A stretch of 64,000 bases of DNA from Trachythela sp. YZ-2020 (taxonomy: Eukaryota > Cnidaria > Anthozoa > Malacalcyonacea > Clavulariidae). The stretch is from assembly GCA_016169945.1 (NCBI GenBank), contig JADLSH010000388.1, positions 3,422,501 through 3,486,500 on the forward strand. The letters are read 5' to 3'. This document shows, piece by piece, positions 43,979-53,782 of the stretch; positions within the stretch are counted from its first letter, which is position 1, and each line of letters opens with the position of its first letter. Position numbers and translations under genes: made by a program. Below the pieces are notes generated by a model. The model did not search any database. It worked only from the letters and a program-made list of their open reading frames with translations, and was not told the DNA's origin.

Positions 43979-46900
43979 ATGGCGACAAAAACTACAATTT
44001 CAGGTTTTGAAACAATTCGAGTAAAATTTGACAAAAATACAGAGGCATTTCATGTTATGTATTTGAAAAGTCATTCTGTAAGAGAAGGCAATAAACGTAC
44101 GCCAAATGCCAGGACGCTTTTTGTGTTAAATGTCCCGCCTTACTGCACAAAGGTCTGTATATATATTTTTCAAATTTTTGTTCATGAATGATGTTCTTCA
44201 GTTCTTGGGATATAAACTATAGACATCTTTCATTTTTGTGTTGTTTGCAGTTTGATAGTTAGTAATTTGTTTGCTTTGCATGTACAACAGTTAAAGTTCA
44301 GGGAAATTCCGAGTCCCACGTGGGGTTAGGCTGTTTATAGCTGTAACCCCAGATTGGAGGTTGCGGATTCAAGATTTCAAGCACTGTGTGGGAACTCAGG
44401 AATTTATCCAGAGTTTTAGTATCTTGTTCAAGTGAAACAAACGATGGATATTCTATTTTTGTTTACGTTAGGCTGCACTACGGAATGTGTTTGGTGGTTG
44501 TGGGGTAATTCAGAATATCTACATTCAGAAGCAGCCTGGTCCAGTTGCAGAAAAAAAGAAATCCTTTTTCAACTTGAACGATAAAATAATGGTTTGTATA
44601 TCTCAAACTTGGGGTGTTGATGATCCAGTGTACAGTAGGTAGTGTTCCACAATTAGCTGTCATGGTTTGCGTCTGATCTACCTGAAATACTAAAGATTAC
44701 AAACATGTTGATGTTCCAAGCAAAGGGTCGTCTTTAGGAGATTGCTGCTACGATGGAGGGTCTGAAATGTCAAAGTGTTAATATCACTGTTTGTCTTGAA
44801 CTAGGGATTTAAGGTTGCTTATATAGTATTCAAGAAGGAATCTTCGCTACAAAAAGCTCTGCTGTTGGACAGCTCAGAAATAAGATATTTTTCAAGTGAT
44901 GAGAAAGCTTTAGAAACTGGAATAAACAGTAGGTTTTTGTTGCTAATGTCTTATTTTGTAAGATTGTGTTCATTTTGTTAGGTCCACAATGTACACTGTA
45001 CAGTCAGAAATAGGGTTTGCAATGAGTTTAGCAGGATCCAGGATAATATGTATATTGATTTGGATATGGGATGCAGGGGAGAATATTGCAAGATTATGGA
45101 TTTAAAAAGTCACACGCTGTGACTATATGACCGGCAGCCGGTCACGTAACAAAATACTATTTGACCGGCAGTCTAGAATTTTGTATTTTTTATAGATTAA
45201 TTAAACCAGCCCCAAAATTAACCCTAACCCCAACCCTTACCCCAACCCTTACCTAACCCTAGAACGACAAAACGAGTCAGAATAAAAAGTTTAAAAATGT
45301 ATAAAAAGTTTATAAAAACGTAGCTGCGCGGATTCGAACCCGCGACATACGACTCGCAAAGCAACGTCGTGACCAGTACACCACCAGCGCACCAATGAAA
45401 ACATCCACAATAAATTTGTTTTAAAGTAATATTAGTCTAAAGTACAAAACTACTGACCGACTGCCGGTCAAATAATCGCTTCGTAATTAATATGCTGGAT
45501 AATAGTAATAAAATTTGAGCACAGGATTAGGAATTTAAGTACACTGTTGTACATGAAGCCCCAAGTCACACATTATATAAGTTATACATATATAATATGA
45601 TCATGTCCTACTAGAAGTAAATCCATCTACATTTTAGAGTGGTGTAAAGAATATGCTTCAAATTATCCAAACGCTACAAAACTACAGAAAGAAATTGATA
45701 CATTTATGGAAGAATTTGACAAAAAACAAGAAGAGGTATTTGATTTTTTAAATATTTAAATAATTAAGGATTCACTGGTAGGATTCTGTAGGATCATTAA
45801 GGGACATTCGTAGCTTCCAATATGGCGACAAAAACTACAATTTCAGGTTTTGAAACAATATTTAAATTAATTGCGTTTTCCATTATGGCCCCTAGGCCTT
45901 GTTATTTATTAACCTTGTTTCAATATTTTCAAATGCAGGAGAAAGAAAAGGCAAAGAGGTTACAATCAGAACCGGATGAGGAAGGTTGGGTAACAATTGG
46001 GAAAGGTGGAAGGAAACCTGGAGCAAGTAAAGTGGAAGCAGCTGAACTGCTTGAGCAGAAGAAGAAAAAGAAACAAAAGGTTCGTACAAAACTTGAAAGT
46101 CCTTGAATTTGAAAACAAAAATTCAAGGCCTTGAAAGTCCTTGATTTTACAAGAGATGCTTGAAAGTCCTTGAATTCTTCTTGCTTTAGTTTTTGGATAC
46201 TGTATTTTCTGAAATTTGTTGGCACGTGTCACGACTCACGATTGTACAGGTTAACAGCACTTATTACTGACTTCTAATGCCTTTTTCCAGCCCTAAATAG
46301 TCCTTGAATCTCCTGATACATAGCCTGGAAAGTCCTTAAAAGTCCTTGAATTTTATTCTTCCTGACCTGTACAAAACCCTGGTATGTGGATGTGTAAGGG
46401 GGTATTTTCTGTGGTGGGACACCTTTGTGCTATGATTATTGAGCAGTGAGCACTGGTTATTGCTGTGGAGAGGAAATGTCCTGATTAACTGCACTGATAA
46501 TTGATTTCCTGATGCAAAGAAGACAGAGGGTGAAATTGGGTTCTTCGTTCTCTGATTGGTCCTTGGTAAATGGAGGCGCCAAGTGCAATACAATCCTTGG
46601 CCCATTTTTTTCTCATCACTCACATGTTAACCATTATTTTGGAGATGGATAGATGGAAATATAGATGCTCTCTCAGAAACAATCGGTAAAAACAGGTTGT
46701 CAAAGTAACAACCGTTACCTTATTAATAATATCGATCAATGGTGCACGGAAAATGATATGATGAATGATCGTAAATGCAAAGAGAACTAATTCTCGTTTT
46801 TGCTAAGGACGTCCTAATCTTCTTCCATTGTTATGTTTATTAAAGAGTATGTCTTAGTTTTCCCAGCATTTAAAGTTTGGTTATGTCTTTTTCTTTCTTC

Positions 46901-47830
46901 TGATCTTAGTTGGATTAGTTGGAACTAACACATAGTATATAAGGGCATCAAGAGACTTTTTTTAGTTTTTCTCTCAACACTTAAACGGTTTGGGAGGGAG
47001 GTCTAATCTTCAATTTCAGTTTATACCATGTGTATACGACCTGTGCTTAACATGCACCACTCCAACTTGAATACTAAAAGAAGGAATAAAGAAGAAAGAA
47101 AAGGATCACTTAAAGAATAGCTCCTATTCTGAGATGGTATACCGCAAGCCTTGGATGTTTATGAAATATCTTATCTCTCAAAGACGCTCTAATTTATGTA
47201 AAAATAATTTTATTCTCAAAGACGAAAAAAAAGGTAAATCTCAATTAAGTTGAATGAAACCCGGATCTAATAAACGCGAGAACTACGTCGTGTACAGCAT
47301 ATTAACTTACGATGTTGTAAGACTACAAATTAATTGTAAAGTTTTAAGATTTAGTAAGTGTAAGTTTTTATCTATATCGTATCATCATAATATTAATTTA
47401 ATTTAATTGTAATATAAATTTTATTTTTAATATACTGTATATATTTTTTAATATATTTATATTTTATCATGTAATTTAAATATCAACTTGTTCCATTTCA
47501 GTAATAAAATTCAATTCAATTCAATTCAATAATATATACGAAATACTATTACCTATACATGTTCTGCAATTTGTTACATTGTAATTTCAGCAACAACTCT
47601 ACTTTTATAACTTCCAACAACGTGAAACAAGGAGAGAGCGTAAGTTTTTAAATTATCTTTTTATCTTATTCCAACTAATCTTATAACTGTATGATCTATG
47701 CGTGGTTTCACATAGATATTATATTTTTCTGATTTGGTGTTTAGATATTGCTCAATTGCGGAAGAAATTTGAGGAAGATAAAGAAAAGGTTGCGAAAATG
47801 AAAGCAGCGAGAAAGTTTAGGCCTTACTAA
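43979..47830 (+). CDS. RRP7A: RRP7 homologue A, ribosomal RNA processing factor
   Basis: Nucleolar protein of small-subunit (UTP-C/CURI-type) pre-rRNA processing. Exons: 43979-44152, 44472-44591, 44805-44928, 45638-45735, 45939-46079, 47591-47639, 47745-47830; 263 residues. Family hallmarks: RTLFVLNVPPYCTK opening an RRM-like fold (about 46-130, with GFKVAYIVFKK as a later strand), DEEGWVTIGKGGRKP in the linker, and the RRP7 C-terminal helix with LRKKFEEDKEKV and the closing ARKFRPY. Length fits the family. Start codon: first Met of the frame, followed by ATKTTISGFETI. Oddity: the start region is duplicated inside the intron at 45779-45859. ATPAF2 follows 758 bases downstream on the same strand. 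Confidence 0.96.
45158..45474. mobile_element. Inverted-repeat element enclosing a tRNA-like sequence
   Basis: Exact 16-base inverted ends TATTTGACCGGCAGTC and GACTGCCGGTCAAATA. Inside are a TTAGGG-like stretch (about 45220-45260) and, on the minus strand at about 45400-45330, a tRNA-like segment with a perfect B-box GGTTCGAATCC. A second ccggcagccggtca motif sits just outside the left end. Intron of RRP7A. Confidence 0.75.
45779..45859 (+). repeat. Duplicate of the RRP7A start region
   Basis: Matches 43934-44014 nearly base for base: 5' flank (gtaggattctgtaggatcat), ATG and the first twelve or so codons (MATKTTISGFET), with four or so differences. The duplicate ATG at 45822 is in frame with the exon at 45939 with no stop between. 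Confidence 0.95.
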
Positions 47831-48587
47831 TTTCGGAGAGTATTCATGATGTTTATACATAGGAATACTATCTAGAGTGTTTTTTCGGGTTGTTTTGTAA
47901 ATATGTGGGGCTGAATAACAGCTTGTAATATCGATATCAAAGTAGTTCAAGTGCGATTTAACCAATCAGAGTCGCCTATGTTGGAGGTAACCACTAATTA
48001 ATTAGAGAGTTGACTGTAAGCTGTCAATGTTTTTGTCAAAACAGACGTCACATTGACATAATCCAGTGGTTAATTAGGGCGATATACATCACTAACTTTC
48101 AGACGAAGGGCCTTCGCTCGACATGTTGAAGTTCTTTCAACAAATATTTTTCAGGTATTTTGATCCTTCAAATTGAAGGGCTTCAAACACTCAAGAATAT
48201 AGTTTATCGCTACCGACACTGGAACCATGCATTCAAGAGTTAATTATGATTGATGGCGTCAATAGTTCTTGCTTGAAAGCGAAGTATGTGACACCTGCTT
48301 CGACAGCACAAGATTAAAAGAAAAGGGAGAAAGGGAGACTTGCTCAGGTTCTCTGTTTTTGTGAATTCTGTGTCTCTCCAAAAACAATCGTTAAAAAATC
48401 TTAAAGACTAAAAAAAATACTAAATACTTGTCCACCTCGGCCTCGTACCTTGTTGGTTCACACGCTTCAACGCTATCTGGAATGTGATATTTTATAGGTC
48501 AGTGGCTAGCTAAGTCGGCAACTTGGTTTCACTTACATCAAGTACTGAGCAAACTTCAAAATATCTCAACCATCTCTTTCCAAAATA
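47831..48587. other. Spacer between RRP7A and ATPAF2
   Basis: Contains the RRP7A 3' UTR, a copy of the gaagggccttcgctc dispersed repeat (48095-48240), and the ATPAF2 promoter region. No AATAAA close to the RRP7A stop was seen and no exon. Confidence 0.5.
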
Positions 48588-51500
48588 ATGTCTTCAGTTC
48601 TTTTTAGAGGATTTTTTGTTCGTTTTACGCGTTCTCTTTCAACAAAACAAGTCTCAAACTGCTGTAGACGATATTTGTCGTCTTTTAGAGGTATGCAGCC
48701 TTTTATATTTTTAAGAATTTTAAAACAAGTCTCAAATTTTTAATACCCAGTCATGCTCTTCAGTCCTTGTTTTATAGTTGTTTGCTGCAGGGATTCTTGA
48801 AATGTTTTTCTTTATATAGATAGAAAAAGGTTTTACACCAAAGTTGATGTGGTTGAGACAAAAAGTAAATGTAAATTTAACACATAAATCAAGTGTGCAA
48901 TGCTGATCAGCTGATGAGCAATTTATGTATTAAATATGAACCCCATTAATATGCTTTAATAGTCTTAACAGCTTAGTTATGGGTGTGCCCAGGGTGCATT
49001 CTGTGCACAAAAATGCAAAGAGTCATGATGCAGCTTGGTGTAGCGGTGTGAAATTAAAGTCAGTCTGGCATATTTGCTGGTGTACTTAGCAGCCTTTTGG
49101 CAAGTTCTCTGACATTTTTCAACTATTGCATGCATTTTAATGGTTTATTATCGATTTCAACTCACTTTTCACTAAAAAGTTCTGAACTTCCTTTGAAATT
49201 CACAAACCGGTTTGTAAACTGAGCATTTGAATGGCTGCCTTTTCTCTAGTAGCCAATCAGGGGTTTTGTTTACAAACTTGCTTGTGAATTTCATTAGGAA
49301 CTTTTGAACTTGCGAAATTCGAAAAGAAGTTCAAAATATTCCAGTGAAAAGTTAGTTGAAATCGACAATAAACTATAGATTTGTTTTAAAATTGCAATTT
49401 ATTTTTTCTCCAATATATGCAACCTTTGAATCTACAGTAACTACTCTAGGGGAGGTATCTACTTCTGATAATACTAGGATGGTAGGACCTAGGACGTAAA
49501 CTTTAAATTTCCTCTGTAGGCAAGGTGTGGATGTTTTCTGGAATGACCCATTATTCATTTGTCTATTATTTAGATGGATATCAAATAACTCTTGATAATA
49601 AAACAGTAAAAACACCACATGGACGACATTTGTCTGTTCCTTACCAACCATTGGCTGCTGCTTTATCTGTTGAGTGGGACGCACAGGAGGACGTAATAAA
49701 ACCTGAATTCATGCACTTGGTAGGCACCTTCCTATATCTGTAAACTGACAAACAGCGGTGGACACCAATGCCCTCCAATATTTTCTTTACTGTGGAATGG
49801 TGGCGATAAACAATATATTGAGGGATTGCAGGATCAAAGTTAGACGTTTTGAGCGGAGGCCTTTTGTCTGGCTTTTCACGAACTTTGAAGCGCCTTCACT
49901 AACTTCCAGCGCACTCTGCTATTTTTTAGACTGCATTGACAAACACAGTAATAGATGACCCCCTTGGCAAGACAACAGAAATGCGAATACATGATATTCT
50001 GGAGTACTTACTGACAGATACTGTTTGGTAGGTTTTTTATTGTAATGAACAGTAATGTTGTTTAATATCAGCATTGCATGGAGATTGTCATAAATATAAA
50101 AATGTCTGATTCCCAGCTTTCTATCAGAAGAACCAGAGGAATTATTAGCCTTACAGAAGAAAGAGTGGGGACCTTTATGGGAATGGTTCAATCATAGGTG
50201 AGTGAAGTCAGGTTCATCTGGATTCCATTCTTAGGCAGACCTGTGGTCCCTTCCACCACTACAGTGTACTGACCTTTTTCAGGAGAAGTGGCATTTGTTT
50301 GTAAGCTTATTGTGTCATGTGAAAGTTGCTTGAAAATTTCACTATAGTATAATATATGTTTACAATATTTTGAATTAAACTTGCTTGTAACCAGTTGTAA
50401 GACAGTTAAAAATACTTTGGCATTGAGTTGAATGGATTCTAGCCCTTAAATGGGTAACAAATGCTACCAAATAATTATGACTTTAACTCAACCATCAGTT
50501 TTCACAGACTGTATTTTTGTCATTGATCTTATAGATACAAGGTCTCCCTTATTCCTACCAGTTCACTGTTGGTTGAAATATCTCCTGAGTTGAGAAATAC
50601 CATGCAAGATTATGTTACCTCATTTAACAAGTGGTCACTAACAGGTAAAATACTAGTCTGAGTACTATTGGTGGGTCTCAGGCCCCAGATGATTGTCAAC
50701 TTCAGAACTGTTGAGACTTAATTATTGGAGCAAAAAAATAAAACAACATCTTTCAAATCCATTTAATTGCTTCCAAATACGTGAATTTCAAAGCTATATG
50801 TAATCAAAATAATTAACATTACGGTATTTTCTTACTCTGATAACTGTCAGTTGCCACCATCTGCCACATGACAGTGCTTAAACGACAGTGAGGAAACAAA
50901 CTTATAGTGGCATACAAACTTATAGTCTGTGCTATTTCTACATTAATTAGGTTTTGAGTATGCAGTTGAATCAGGTAAATCTCTCGTGATAGCATGTGCT
51001 TTAGCCGAGAAAGAAATCTCAGTAGAAAAGGCTACTTCACTCTCAAGACTAGAAGTTGAATTTCAGGTCAGTATGCTCTCAGAATTTCAGCTTCATTGCG
51101 TGCGTACATTGGATGATCCGCTTATGTGTATAAATACGGCATTAGATAAACTTAATGATTGGAGACGTTCACTGACCATGCATATATTCTTTATTGACAA
51201 GCTTTCCGCCACTAGACTGTGGTCTTCGACACAACAGTCCATGGCTGCAGAAGTTAGGGAACCATGGAGTGATGCTACCTCCATAGTCTAAGTAAGGGGT
51301 TAACTCCAAATTCAAAATGTGTGCTTCAAAACTTAGTTGAATGTGAGGCCAACCAGGGCTCACAAAATTTTAGAAAAAGTGATTGCCCTTGGGCAGGTCA
51401 CACCAAAAATTTGGTTGCCCAAAGCTATTTCTGGCTTGCCCACCTCAATTAATGTTCCTACAGTCTACAGCCACATGTTGCTAATAGCCCATAGCTCCAT

Positions 51501-52635
51501 TCCAAGATTGGCTACCTCTACAAAAATAGAACCTACAGGCATGAGTTACACCTTCGTTCAAAAAACGCAATTTGCGAGACATATTTTCTGACATTCTGGC
51601 AATTTTTTGACGTCATAATTTCAGGGCAAAATTGTTTTTTTGTCTCCGACCAGTTACTAAGTTATGGTGCATGTAGTGTGAAAGAGCACACCTTAATCTA
51701 TCAAAAAACACTAAATTTACTATTTGCATATTAAGGAGACAAGTTACACTCATTGGCTAAAATAAAATCTACAGTCATGCCACAGTCTAGTGGTCAAAAG
51801 CTTGTCAATAAAATAATATTTGGTCAGTGAACGTCTCCATGCAATCACTACGCCTTTACCTGACCACGTTTCATCCACTTTTATTGGATAAACTAACGGC
51901 AAAATATCAGGCATAATTTGTTCTCAGAAGCATTGCTGCTCAAGATTTCTATTCATCTTGTGTTTACTAAGATAGATATAGTATAAATCAGGTCTGGGTA
52001 AATATCAAGATTTTTATCTCGGCATCTCGTTCGATAGGACTGATAGTAGAAGGTGTTTGTAGATGGAATATTCGAACGAAAATTTATATGCAATTTTAGA
52101 TCTAGCCAGGAGCAGTTGCGAAAAAATGCAATTTTAGGCCTTGTTTATAAATTTTCGTTCGAATATTCCATCTACAAACACCTCCTACTATCAGTCCTAT
52201 CGAACGAGATGCCGAGAAAAAAATCTTGATATTTACCCATACCATATACTGGCATCACTCCCATCATATATACACGAACTTGCGGTTAATGCTCAGTAAC
52301 TGGACTCTGTAGCTCAGTTGGTTAGAGCGCTGCACCGGAATCGCAGGGCCGCAGGTTCGATTCCTGCCAGAGGGCCTAAAGTTGCATTTTTCAACTGCTC
52401 CTGGCTAGGTCTAAAAATGTATATAAATTTTCGTTCGAATATTCCATCTACAAACACCTTCTACTATAAATGAGGTCATCAATATTTCTCGTATTCCATG
52501 TAGATCAAACAATGGGGAAGTGTTGAATGGGCACACGAGGTTGATCTCATGGACCTGCGAAGTCGTCTGGCCGCCGCTACGCTGTTCTTTCATCTCACTA
52601 GTGGCAGTACCCTGGATGGTTACAAAGACGACTGA
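48588..52635 (+). CDS. ATPAF2: ATP synthase mitochondrial F1 complex assembly factor 2
   Basis: Mitochondrial chaperone that binds the F1 alpha subunit before assembly with beta (yeast Atp12 family). Exons: 48588-48690, 48820-48864, 49574-49719, 49930-50027, 50117-50197, 50535-50644, 50951-51066, 52504-52635; 276 residues. The Arg/Ser/Phe-rich N-terminus without acidic residues (RGFFVRFTRSLSTKQ) fits a mitochondrial presequence. Family blocks in order: RKRFYTKVDVVE, LDNKTVKTPHGR, LSVEWDAQEDVIKPEFM, ALTNTVIDDP, WGPLWEWFNHRYKV, SRLEVEFQ, IKQWGSVEWAHEVDL. Length fits the family. The last intron (1.4 kb) is stuffed with transposon fragments. Confidence 0.96.
49144..49373. mobile_element. Foldback MITE
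   Basis: Arms tttattatcgatttcaactc...ttttcac and gtgaaaagttagttgaaatcgacaataaa, with further inner pairs (aaattcacaa/ttgtgaattt, gtttgtaaac/gtttacaaac). About 230 bases, ATPAF2 intron. Confidence 0.75.
51995..52240. mobile_element. Foldback MITE with a SINE family 2 fragment inside
   Basis: Arms of about 85-95 bases: gggtaaatatcaagattttt...tttgtagatggaatattcgaac on the left and the complement ending tttaccca on the right. The spacer holds minus-strand SINE family 2 body (agatctagccaggagcagtt). An extra half arm recurs at 52425-52476. Confidence 0.8.
52302..52425 (+). repeat. SINE family 2, intact tRNA-like head
   Basis: The head ctgtagctcagttggttaga (A-box) and GGTTCGATTCCTGCCAGAG (B-box) gives a tRNA-like outline of about 73 bases, joined to gttgcatttttcaactgctcctggctaggtct. 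The anticodon stem has a mismatch and U33 is replaced by C, so this is not a functional tRNA. It is flanked by half arms of the neighbouring MITE. Confidence 0.8.
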
Positions 52636-53782
52636 TCACAACAGGTTTTTATATCGTTGTGTGTGAACAATGACTTGTTGTGTGAACAGTCTGTTAGCTG
52701 TAGTCTGTGGCAACATTTCTGAGTTCAAAAATGTTGCGTTCGTTGGCGCGCGTTGTGTAAAAACATCACTAAGATACAGCAACGCAAGACCTTCACACCA
52801 TATACCCGCTATCATAGGTCATAGCTATTATGAAGGTTGATCGTTTGGCTTTTGTATAGCGGCGCTGCACGCGTACATAAGCCTGGCGCTAAAATTAGTA
52901 TAATAGCATACTACAGACATCTATAGTTTGTGTTACGAAAAATTCTGAAATAAATTTCACGAATCAATTCAGGAAACAAAGAATACATGAGTAGCATCAT
53001 ATATAGATCTATTAACAACCATTAAAAAGTTGGTGAAAAACTTGAAATATTGTTGATTACACTACAATTAAGGGCATCAATCCTGGGGGGATGGGGGGGG
53101 GACGACACCCCCCCCACTTTTTGGGCAGACGGGGATCAATATGTAATTATCCCCCCTTCACTTTTTCCCACTTTTGTTTATACGACATGTTCTTATCATC
53201 AGAATTCTGTAAAGTCTTCCTCCAAAGTGCATGAAATGGCGTTTCAGAGACTCTAGATTTCAAAATTTTCTGGGCGAGCATGCCCGCATACCCTCTAGTG
53301 CCCTCGTGCTAGCTGCATGGGGTCCCAATAGACAATTTTGGTTTTGGCCGACCCCTTTACCACGCCCTTTCGTCTGGCAAAACGAACTCACATCCCTAAT
53401 GCTTAGACCCAAATTACACTCCTGTCGGGAAGTGTCTATAAATGATGCGGAAATGCCCTGAAAACGTTAAGTGTTCCATGCCTCCATAACTATTAGCAGG
53501 CTCCATTCCCCCACTTTTTGAGATGGATTTTCGCCCTTGACTACAATTATGTTAACATGTTAAGTGAAATTACTTTTCAGTTTTTAACAGCAAATTTTAA
53601 ATCTATATTGTATTTACACCTTAGAAACTATGTGTGTACAAGTCAAACATTAGGACATAACATTTCATTGTATAAGGTTTAGAAGTCATTTCGAAGCGAA
53701 GTTTTTCAGTTTTGAAATCAAGTCTATTTTTATTTACAGACTGTATACATATACATTAGCACATGTCATTTCATTTCAAGTT
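52636..53782. other. Convergent spacer between ATPAF2 and DRC3
   Basis: Holds both 3' UTRs. AATAAA at 53734-53729 on the minus strand is about 50 bases past the DRC3 stop. An AATAAA at about 52950 may serve ATPAF2. Bases 53075-53180 and 53500-53530 are a G/C-run repeat with cccccactttttg motifs. No exon. Confidence 0.55.
53729..53734 (-). terminator. Polyadenylation signal of DRC3
   Basis: AATAAA on the minus strand about 50 bases after the DRC3 stop codon, in an AT-rich context. Confidence 0.55.

Noticed and set aside
52310..52378. Functional tRNA gene
   Set aside because: The A and B boxes are good, but the anticodon stem has a mismatch, position 33 is C rather than U, and the segment continues into a body shared with 1531-1640. 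It is a SINE head.
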